From the NCBI GenBank assembly GCA_011375465.1, contig DRZV01000029.1, positions 1 to 8,483 on the forward strand: a stretch of 8,483 nucleotides of DNA, written 5' to 3'. Each line of letters starts with the position of its first letter. The first letter of the stretch is position 1. Made by a program: the position numbers and the translations under genes. This document shows positions 1-6,020 of the stretch, piece by piece. The notes beneath the pieces were generated by a model. It was not told the origin of the DNA, ran no database searches, and saw only the letters and a list, made by a program, of their open reading frames with translations. This DNA is from Neomoorella mulderi (lineage in GTDB: Bacteria > Bacillota > DSM-521 > Neomoorellales > Neomoorellaceae).

Positions 1-306
1 CCATTGACGGGATCTTCCTTCCGTAGGGGCTGGGGAAGTCTTTTTCACCTCCCATACCATTTTTCCCTCTTCCTGGGGATATTCCTGCTTGAAGAGTTCC
101 GTTATCTCCTTTATATCCAGGCCCAGATAACGGGCATAGCTCCTGGCAAAGCCCAAGGCGTAAGCCCTACCGGGGAGGGAGCTGTAATCCCCCTCTTCCA
201 GGGCCTTCAGGTATTTCTGGCGGATTTTAGTGGCCTCCTCCACCTCTTCCAGGGTGAAGCCTTTGGCCTCCCTGGCAGAGCGCAAAACATCTCCCAGTTT
301 TTCCAC
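1..306 (-). CDS. RodZ-like helix-turn-helix protein, N-terminal part (runs off window)
   Basis: The first 102 residues are visible and the gene continues past base 1. Residues about 5-70 form a Cro/C1-type HTH of the HTH_25 (RodZ/YmfM) kind: it opens VEKLGDVLRSAREAKGFTLE, then has TKIRQKYLKALEEGD, and then SLPGRAYALGFARSYARYLG, the hallmark of this family. RodZ proteins are usually bitopic membrane proteins in which the HTH binds MreB and shapes the cell. The transmembrane segment and outer domain would lie beyond the window, so that part is not seen. The start is GTG at 304-306, with AAGGGGGA at 316-323 nine bases upstream; an in-frame TAA at 322-324 excludes a longer protein. It follows ftsK by 22 nt on the same strand and is probably co-transcribed with it. 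The family call is firm, but RodZ rather than another HTH_25 protein is inference. Confidence 0.8.
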   Translation of the reverse strand, partial: MEKLGDVLRSAREAKGFTLEEVEEATKIRQKYLKALEEGDYSSLPGRAYALGFARSYARYLGLDIKEITELFKQEYPQEEGKMVWEVKKTSPAPTEGRSRQW

Positions 307-315
307 TTCAGCCTG

Positions 316-323
316 TCCCCCTT
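316..323 (-). promoter_or_regulatory. Ribosome binding site fixing the GTG start of the RodZ-like gene
   Basis: On the minus strand this reads AAGGGGGA, nine bases before the GTG at 304-306, in the 22-nt gap after the ftsK stop. No other start codon in this frame lies between it and the in-frame TAA at 322-324, so it decides the start. Confidence 0.65.
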
Positions 324-328
324 AGGGA

Positions 329-2536
329 TTATTCTTTGGGACCGAAAAGGCGGTTATATTCCTCCCACGTGGTGAGCACAGGCCGGGGTTTGGCTCCGTC
401 GGCGCTGCCCACCAGCCCCCTGGACTCCATGAGGTCTATCAGGCGGGCAGCCCGGGCATACCCGATCCTCAGGCGGCGCTGCAACAGGGATATGGAGGCC
501 TGGCCCGTCTCCAGCACCACCCTCACCGCTTCGGGGAAAAGCTGATCCTCCTCTTCTTCCAGTAGTCTATCCCTTTCTTTTCCCTTTAGCAAGGTGGGCT
601 CGTATTCAGGCCGGGCCTGTTCTTTGATAAAGGTCACCAGGTTTTCCACTTCCCTATCGGAGACATACACCCCTTGAACCCTTATGGGTTTGGCCGCACC
701 TATGGGGAAGAACAGCATATCTCCCCTTCCCAGGAGTTTTTCCGCTCCGGCCATGTCCAGTATGGTGCGGGAATCCACCTGGGAAGAGACGGCGAAGGCT
801 ATACGGGAAGACATGTTGGCCTTGATAAGCCCCGTGATCACATCCACCGAGGGCCTCTGGGTGGCCACCACCAGGTGGATGCCGGCTGCCCGGGCCATCT
901 GGGCCAGGCGGCAGATGGCGCCTTCCACGTCGGCCGGGGCCACCATCATTAGATCCGCCAGCTCATCGATGAATATGACGATGTAGGGCAGCAGGCTGGC
1001 GGTCTCCTTCACTTTGGCGTTGTAACGCAGGATGTCCTTGACCCCTACCTCGGCAAAGAGCTCGTAGCGCCTCTCCATTTCCCTGACCGCCCACTGGAGG
1101 GCCGAAGCGGCCTTTTTAGGCTGGGTGACCACAGGGGCCAGGAGATGGGGTATCCCGTTATACTGGGTCAGTTCCACCATTTTGGGATCTATCAGGATCA
1201 GCTTTAGTTCCTGAGGAGTGGCCTTGAAGAGGAGGCTGCAGATCAGGGCGTTCAAGCATACGCTTTTACCAGAGCCGGTGGTCCCGGCTATGAGCAGATG
1301 GGGCATCTGGGCCAGGTCGGCTATCACCGAGCTGCCGGCTATATCTTTACCCAGAGCCACCGTCAATTTGCTCCGGGCCTCCATGAAGACAGGGTCTTCC
1401 AGGACCTCCCGCAGGTACACAGTGGATATCTCCCTATTGGGGACCTCTATGCCCACGGCTGACTTGCCCGGTATGGGGGCCTCTATGCGCACCTGGGGAG
1501 CAGCCAGGCTCAGGGCTATGTCGTCGGCCAGGTTTATTATACGGCTTACCTTTATTCCCGGTGCGGGCTGCACCTCATAACGGGTTACGGTAGGGCCACA
1601 GCTCACCTGGGTGACTTTCACTTTGACGCCGAAGCTCTCCAGGGTTTCTTCCAGGAGCTTGATCCGCTCCGCTATTTCTTTCTCCAGCAGGGGGCTTTTA
1701 CTCTTTGGGGGCGGTAAAAGCAGGCTCAGGGGCGGCAGCACATAAGATTCGGGGGAAGAGAAGCGTATGGCGGTCTTCATTTCCCCCCTGGTCTCCTGCT
1801 TGATCTCCGGGGGATTTTCCGGGTAAATCCGGGTGGGGCTTTCCTCAGCCAAGACCCGGGGAAGGGGTTCTTTAACCTCCCTGTGCGGCCTCCCTTCGGT
1901 AAAAGCTTTCTTCTCTTCTTTCGGCTCCTCCTCCACTTCTACGTAGATAAAATTGCAAATGGCTTCTTTAACCCTGGCCAGCACCCTGCCCAGCCAGCTT
2001 CCCAGACGGCTGAACAGGAGGGTGGGTGAAAGCTCGGTGATGATCATTATGGATATGATCATCAGGGCCACCAGCACTATCCAGGTACCCAGGGGGCCGA
2101 ATATGGTGTTCAACACCAATAATCCCAACCCCCCCAGGAGCCCTCCTCCCTTACCCTGCCAGCCCTGATAGAGGATTTCCCCTGGAGGTGCATCTCGGAC
2201 CAAAAGGTGGTGCAGAAGGCTCAACAGGGCAAGGAAGAAAAGCAGACCCCCAGCCAGCAGAAAACGCTTCTCCTTCTTCTGGGGGGTAGAAGAGAAATAC
2301 TGCAGCCCCCAGGCCAGTAAAAAGACAGGGAACAAATATTTGCCCTCCCCGGAAAGGGCTTGTAAAAAAGAAGCCATGATCCTGCCTGCCGAACCCGCCC
2401 GGTCCCCCACCCAGATCCCCACCAGGCACAGGGCGGCAGCGGACAAAAGGCATATGCCGATGATCTCTCTTTTCATTTTATCTTTACGGGTTCTGGACTC
2501 CCCGGATTTAGCTCGGGTTCCTTTGAGGGTTGCCAA
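329..2536 (-). CDS. ftsK: DNA translocase FtsK/SpoIIIE
   Basis: Intact, 735 aa, close to the length of Bacillus SpoIIIE. It is a membrane-anchored hexameric ATPase that pumps double-stranded DNA through the division or sporulation septum. Residues about 22-170 hold four hydrophobic segments (near 24-43, 67-81, 92-112, 130-168). Residues 200-280 form a charged, proline-rich linker. The motor starts near 290, with Walker A GTTGSGKS at 418-425, the conserved LILIDPKMVEL at 446-456, Walker B IVIFIDELADLM at 519-530 and VVATQRPSVDVITG at 556-569. Residues about 667-722 are the gamma winged helix that reads orientation sequences (LLQRRLRIGYARAARLIDLM). The start is TTG at 2534-2536 with GGTGA six bases upstream; the ATG at codon 21 lacks a clear ribosome site. 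It lies 22 nt upstream of the RodZ-like gene and is divergent from tepA. Whether it acts in vegetative division, sporulation or both cannot be told from sequence. Confidence 0.97.
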   Translation of the reverse strand: MATLKGTRAKSGESRTRKDKMKREIIGICLLSAAALCLVGIWVGDRAGSAGRIMASFLQALSGEGKYLFPVFLLAWGLQYFSSTPQKKEKRFLLAGGLLFFLALLSLLHHLLVRDAPPGEILYQGWQGKGGGLLGGLGLLVLNTIFGPLGTWIVLVALMIISIMIITELSPTLLFSRLGSWLGRVLARVKEAICNFIYVEVEEEPKEEKKAFTEGRPHREVKEPLPRVLAEESPTRIYPENPPEIKQETRGEMKTAIRFSSPESYVLPPLSLLLPPPKSKSPLLEKEIAERIKLLEETLESFGVKVKVTQVSCGPTVTRYEVQPAPGIKVSRIINLADDIALSLAAPQVRIEAPIPGKSAVGIEVPNREISTVYLREVLEDPVFMEARSKLTVALGKDIAGSSVIADLAQMPHLLIAGTTGSGKSVCLNALICSLLFKATPQELKLILIDPKMVELTQYNGIPHLLAPVVTQPKKAASALQWAVREMERRYELFAEVGVKDILRYNAKVKETASLLPYIVIFIDELADLMMVAPADVEGAICRLAQMARAAGIHLVVATQRPSVDVITGLIKANMSSRIAFAVSSQVDSRTILDMAGAEKLLGRGDMLFFPIGAAKPIRVQGVYVSDREVENLVTFIKEQARPEYEPTLLKGKERDRLLEEEEDQLFPEAVRVVLETGQASISLLQRRLRIGYARAARLIDLMESRGLVGSADGAKPRPVLTTWEEYNRLFGPKE

Positions 2537-2696
2537 TTTTGCTCACCCGCTAATCTCTACATGGGAATGTTTTTTCGGGGAAGAATATTGGCGGGGAAGA
2601 TCTCTATCCCTCTATGTAATAATACCACATCGGGGTTAAAAAGCCTTCCCTCAGTTTCGGCGGAGCATCCTTACCGAAGGGAGAAAAAAAGGGCGT
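2537..2696. promoter_or_regulatory. Divergent intergenic region between ftsK and tepA
   Basis: This 160-bp gap separates the ftsK TTG from the likely tepA ATG and is more AT-rich than the genes, so both promoters should lie here. The frame leading into tepA is open from 2561, but the peptide it would add does not resemble a TepA N-terminus and no ribosome site precedes 2561, so I treat it as non-coding. GAAGGGAG at 2676-2683 may serve tepA, at a long spacing of 13 nt. Confidence 0.5.
2619..2627 (-). promoter_or_regulatory. Candidate extended -10 promoter element for ftsK
   Basis: On the minus strand this reads TGGTATTAT, an extended -10 (TGn followed by TATTAT, one mismatch to TATAAT). Transcription would begin near 2612, about 75 nt upstream of the ftsK start. 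No good -35 hexamer is found at 16-18 nt, so this is only a candidate. Confidence 0.3.
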
Positions 2697-3384
2697 ATGG
2701 CGGAAACTCCAAACAGCACCGTGGCCAGATAAAGGAGCTGGGGCAGACGGCCCCGCCTGAGAAGAAAAGCGAAATCCACTGCCTCCAAATAGTGGGGCAG
2801 ATAGAGGGGCACCTGGTACTGCCTCCCCAAAATAAGACCACCAAATACGAGCACGTCATACCTCAACTGGTGGCCATAGAGCAGGATCCGGGAATAAAGG
2901 GACTGCTGGTGGTTTTAAATACGGTGGGAAGAGACGTGGAAGCCGGTCTGGCCATAGCGGAGATGCTGGCCAGCCTTTCCAAGCCGGTGGTATCTCTGGT
3001 CCTGGGAGGGAGACACTCCATAGGGGTTCCCATCTCGGTGGCGGCCAACCGCTCCTTCATAGCCCCCACCGCCACCATGACCATACATCCCATAAGGCTC
3101 ACTGGCATGGTGATAGGAGTACCCCAGACCTACGAATATTTAGACCAGATGCAGGATAGGGTTATCCGCTTTATCGTGGAACACGCCCCCGTATAGAGGA
3201 GAAGGAACTGCGCCGACTCATGTTCCAGACCGGGGAGCTGGCCCGGGACGTGGGAACTATCCTGGTGGGAGCAGATACGGTCAAGGTGGGCCTTATAGAC
3301 GAGGTGGGGGGGCTTTATCCCGCCCTAAACCACCTGCGCCAGCTTATCCGTGAAGGTGTGCCCGGTCCCAGGTTGTTACCTTGA
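2697..3384 (+). pseudogene. tepA: TepA/YmfB-type ClpP-fold serine protease, two frameshifts
   Basis: This is the translocation-enhancing TepA family, a ClpP-like protease encoded beside spoIIIE in Bacillus. Family signatures: IHCLQIVGQIEGH, LPPQNKTTKYEHVIPQL, DVEAGLAIAEMLASLSKP, HSIGVPISV, MTIHPIRLTG, VIGVPQTYEYLDQMQDRVIRF. The ClpP-like nucleophile is Ser (3017-3019) and the catalytic His is at 3086-3088. The start is probably ATG 2697 (MAETPNSTVA); one base is then missing near 2727-2729, where the frame would otherwise hit TAA. A second missing base near 3189-3193 produces TAG just after VEHAPV, and the next frame continues as EEKELRRLMFQTGELARD to TGA 3382-3384. With both repaired the protein is about 229 aa, near the family length. 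Two conserved glycines read as Arg (2930-2932 and 3011-3013), one in the strand that forms the ClpP oxyanion hole. Lesions may be real or sequencing errors. ylzJ follows 45 nt downstream. Confidence 0.9.
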
Positions 3385-3415
3385 AAGGGGGCATCCTGAT
3401 CTAGATCCATCAGCA

Positions 3416-3424
3416 AAGGGGGGA
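3416..3424 (+). promoter_or_regulatory. Ribosome binding site for the ylzJ-like gene
   Basis: AAGGGGGGA lies five bases before CTG 3430-3432. It places the start exactly where the family's usual M-I-L-Y-T begins, although the start codon read here is CTG. Confidence 0.6.
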
Positions 3425-3429
3425 TTTCT

Positions 3430-3636
3430 CTGATACTCTACACTCCTCTGCCGCCAGAGGCGGTGTGGGAAGGATGGGGGCAGCCCCCGCCTCCCCGGCA
3501 GCAGATCTCCATGGGGAATGCCGTCCTGGAGGTGGAAATCCTGGGATTTAGGCTGGGCAGGGTATGGCGCCTCCACAGCACCGACCCCGCCGATTACCTG
3601 CGGGGGCCCTCTCCAGGAGACGTTTTGCCCTGGTGA
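3430..3636 (+). CDS. ylzJ: YlzJ-like small protein
   Basis: A 68-residue reading from CTG 3430 to TGA 3634. It begins ILYTPLPPEAVWEG after the start residue and contains LEVEILGFRLGRVWRLHSTD, PADYL and a terminal PGDVLPW. This is the pattern of the YlzJ-like family (M-I-L-Y-T-x-[ML]-P near the start, then L-x-S-T-D-P-x-D-Y-L), a short protein of unknown function encoded between tepA and spoIIIE in Bacillus. No ATG, GTG or TTG occurs in frame between the upstream TGA at 3397 and the start; the first internal ATG (3511) would remove the conserved N-terminus. The ribosome site at 3416-3424 supports CTG 3430, either as a rare start or as a miscalled ATG/TTG/GTG. It follows tepA by 45 nt in the same direction, matching known synteny. 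No frame lesion is seen inside it. Confidence 0.8.
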   Translation: MILYTPLPPEAVWEGWGQPPPPRQQISMGNAVLEVEILGFRLGRVWRLHSTDPADYLRGPSPGDVLPW

Positions 3637-3767
3637 AGGGAAAAGCCCGCCGCTTCCTGCTCCCGGGTTAGGTGGGCAATGAAATCCTGAAGGGCGCACC
3701 TGTTTCGGGAGAAAGCTTCTGGCCGCAGCCGGGGATTACCGCCACCTTACGGGAAGCGGCCTTTTAA
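3633..3767 (+). pseudogene. Small ORF overlapping the end of ylzJ, interrupted by TAG
   Basis: I do not recognise this. A GTG at 3633-3635 overlaps the ylzJ TGA as GTGA, the usual arrangement for translational coupling. It reads VKGKARRFLLPG, meets TAG at 3669-3671, and in the same frame continues VGNEILKGAPVSG and SFWPQPGITATLREAAF to TAA at 3765. The codons after the TAG have the GC-rich third positions of the neighbouring genes, and premature stops occur at other sites in this window, so a real gene of about 44 codons is possible. It may equally be chance open sequence in the 175-bp gap between ylzJ and the convergent UPF0173 gene. Confidence 0.25.
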
Positions 3768-3811
3768 GTTTAAGCCTCGCCGACGCTGCAAATCAGAACA
3801 CTCTGCTATTG

Positions 3812-4501
3812 TCAGCTTATGGTAAGGGCTTCCCCTGGGGCCAGGACTACGCCTTTAAGCCCCATCTTTTCCAGATCGGCCACGAAGGCGTGGGGATCCT
3901 GCTTGATCACGGGGAAGGTGTTGTAGTGGATGGGCACGGTTACCTGGGGCCTTATCCACTGGGCAGCCTTCAGGGCTTCCGCGGGCCCCATGGTGAAGCG
4001 ATCGCCGATGGGCAAGAGGGCCACGTTGGGGTGGTAGAGCTCTCCGATAAGCTTCATGTCCGAGAACAGCCCCGTATCTCCGGCGTGGTACACCGTCTTT
4101 CCTCCGGAGGTAAAGACAATGCCCGCGGGCATACCCAAATAACGCCTTTCCTTACCCTCTTCTATGGAAGAACTGTGGAAGGCAGGCACTAGCCTTATGT
4201 CCCCCCAGGGCAGGCTGACCTTACCCCCTATGTTCATGGGCTCTACCCAAGAAACCCCCTTGGTCTGGAGGTAAAGGGCCAGCTCAAAGATGGCCACCAC
4301 CGGGGCCTTGTTCCTCTGGGCCAAGAATACCGCCTCCCCCAGGTGATCGCTGTGTCCGTGGGTCAGGGCTATGCAGTCCACGGCCAGCTCCTCGGGCTTC
4401 ACCGGACACAAGGGGTTATCCCGGAGGAACGGGTCTATGATGAGCTTTTTGCTCTCCACCTCTATCATTACACAGGCATGGCCGTAGTAGGTAATTTTCA
4501 T
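3812..4501 (-). CDS. UPF0173 metal-dependent hydrolase (metallo-beta-lactamase fold)
   Basis: Intact, 229 aa, the usual length of the UPF0173 (YtkL) family. It opens with MKITYYGHACVMIE, where the GHA/GHS motif is typical of this family. The metal-binding motif HGHSDH is at 48-53 (H48, H50, D52, H53); further ligands are probably H109 in AFHSS, D142 in HAGDTGLFSDM and H192 in PIHYNTFP. DPFLRDNPLCP at 23-33 is also characteristic. The fold places two metal ions for hydrolysis of an unknown small substrate in the cytoplasm; no signal peptide is present. The start is ATG 4499-4501 with GGGGGGA five bases upstream. The gene lies 62 nt downstream of malQ on the same strand, separated by a terminator-like hairpin, so it is probably transcribed independently. 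It converges on the ylzJ group. Nothing looks damaged here. Confidence 0.95.
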   Translation of the reverse strand: MKITYYGHACVMIEVESKKLIIDPFLRDNPLCPVKPEELAVDCIALTHGHSDHLGEAVFLAQRNKAPVVAIFELALYLQTKGVSWVEPMNIGGKVSLPWGDIRLVPAFHSSSIEEGKERRYLGMPAGIVFTSGGKTVYHAGDTGLFSDMKLIGELYHPNVALLPIGDRFTMGPAEALKAAQWIRPQVTVPIHYNTFPVIKQDPHAFVADLEKMGLKGVVLAPGEALTIS

Positions 4502-4522
4502 TTTATCCCCCCCAAAATACCT

Positions 4523-4552
4523 AAAATCCGGAAGGACACCCCTGCGGATTTT
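4523..4552 (-). terminator. Probable Rho-independent terminator after malQ
   Basis: AAAATCCG (4523-4530) pairs with CGGATTTT (4545-4552) around a 14-nt loop. In the minus direction the right arm ends in TTTT, supplying a U-tract. It sits 12 nt beyond the malQ stop and 22 nt before the UPF0173 start, the right place to end malQ transcripts. The stem has only three G-C pairs, so strength is uncertain. Confidence 0.45.
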
Positions 4553-4563
4553 TCCTTTTCTTC

Positions 4564-5999
4564 CTAGTCCCCCGGGGTGATCATTTTAGCTGTTCCCGGA
4601 GGCTCTTTTATTATAGCATATCTTGGGAGAGGAAATGGCTGGAATTCCTCAGCTTTTTTTATTTTCTTCTTTTCTTCCGCAACTGCATTTATATATTCAC
4701 AAGCCATTATGTCTTCCAGGTAAAGACGGGCTTTCCGCCTCCAGTTGGGCAGGTCAACCCTGCCGGGGACGTTTTGGGGATCCTCTTCCAGCCAGAGGTC
4801 TTCCAGGTTGATCAAAACCATGGAGGCAGGGCTGGCGGCCATATAGAGCAGGAGGGCCCGCAGGGCCTCCTCGGCTTCCCCTTGGAAAAAACGCCAGCGC
4901 TTTAAAAAGGGTGTGAGCTTTTTCCTGTCCCCCTCAGCTAAATTTTTCCAAAAAGCAGCAAAGAGGAGCATGTCATGGGTATTGAGACAGGCCAACGAAG
5001 GGGTTAAAAACCCTGCCGGGGGTCCGAAAAACCCTGCGGTTTTTTCTTTGATCCTCGAGCTCAAAGGGGAGCACATACATGCGGTACAGCCCCTTAGCCT
5101 TTATATGGGCCCTCACCTGGGGGGAACCGTCCCCAGATCCTCACCCACGATGGGGGTGTTATGCCGCCGGGATTCCAGGGTTAAGATGGCCAGAAATTCT
5201 TCGGCTTTGTACCGGACATAAACATCTTCTTTTGGGGAAAAACCCCGGGGTATCCAGAAAAGCCGGTAGAAGCCCATCACGTGGTCCAGGCGCAGGGCTT
5301 TAGAAAATTTCAGGTGATGCCGCAGGGCGGAGATAAAATAGGCATACCCGGTCTGGCGGATTCTCGCCGGATGCAACGGGGGGAAACCCCACTCCTGCCC
5401 CTGGGTGAAAAAGGCGTCGGGAGGAGCTCCGGTGGAGGCTTCCAGCGCGAAGCTGTCCCGGAAGTGCCAGACGTCGAAGCCTTCCCTGTGGACCCCTAAG
5501 GGAAAATCCAGATACAGCTTCTGCTTTTCAGCCAGTTTTTTCATCTGATTCCAAGCCAGCCATTGTACATAGAGGTGATACTGGACGGCGGGATTCTTCG
5601 TAATCCCCCGGGATCAAAACACCCTCCCTCTGCCGGCGAGGCCATTGCTCCTAGGAAACCCGGCTTTTATTCACCGCCGCCCTGAACCGGGCATAATCCA
5701 GAGCCAGGGGATTTTCCTCCAACTACCGGCGGAACAACTGATTTCTTTCCTCGTTTTGGACAAAAACCCGGAACAGCTCTTCTAAAATCCGGGACTTTAA
5801 GGCCATAGCCCTCCTGTAGTCCACCAGGGGGGAGGACCTCAGGTCCGCCAACAGGTTTTGGACTTCCCGGCTGTTTAAAAGTTGCTGGGCCTCGGGGCTC
5901 AAGGCCAATTCGGGGACCCGCGTCACATCTAGGTAAAATTCGCTCCAGAAGAGCCTGGTTATGGGGGCATAAGGGCTGGGATCAAAGGGCTGGTCCAGA
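4564..5999 (-). pseudogene. malQ: 4-alpha-glucanotransferase (GH77, MalQ), N-terminally truncated and multiply disrupted
   Basis: GH77 amylomaltase (EC 2.4.1.25), which transfers alpha-1,4-glucan segments in maltodextrin and glycogen metabolism in the cytoplasm. In order on the minus strand: DQPFDPSPYAPITRLFWSEF, PLVDYRRAMALKSRILEELF, QYHLYVQWLAW, YLDFPLGVHREGFDVW, GAPPDAFFTQGQEWGFPPLH, RLDHVMGFYRLFWIPRG, VGEDLGTVPP, YRMYVLPFELE, LNTHDMLLFAAFW and LEDLWLEEDPQNVPGR. The nucleophile Asp (5284-5286), acid/base Glu (5140-5142) and NTHD Asp (4972-4974) remain. Lesions: TAG at 5723-5725; TAG at 5651-5653 where Trp is expected (VS*EQWPRRQREG); one extra base near 5582-5592; one base missing in the G6 run 5119-5124; one extra base between about 5010 and 5046. 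Homology stops at about 5999, leaving roughly 478 codons of an enzyme I expect at 640-700, so the N-terminal region is absent. The stop is TAG 4564-4566. Confidence 0.92.
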
Positions 6000-6020
6000 G
6001 GCTTTAACCTGATTTTTGGC

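Noticed and set aside
2561..2696. Start of TepA at ATG 2561
   Set aside because: No ribosome site precedes it and the peptide before the conserved region does not resemble TepA; ATG 2697 with one missing base gives a plausible N-terminus.
3398..3407. Perfect 10-bp palindrome GATCTAGATC between tepA and ylzJ
   Set aside because: It is isolated, short, not repeated elsewhere in the window, and too common by chance to call an operator.
3376..3699. Minus-strand open frame of 107 codons opposite ylzJ
   Set aside because: It is the complement of the YlzJ-like gene and the tail of tepA; the peptide is Pro/Gly/Ser-rich with no domain, and the plus-strand family match explains the region.
3721..3765. 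GGCCGC / GCGGCC inverted repeat followed by TTTT as a terminator for the tepA-ylzJ transcript
   Set aside because: The stem is only 6 bp with a loop of about 29 nt, so a functional terminator is not convincing.
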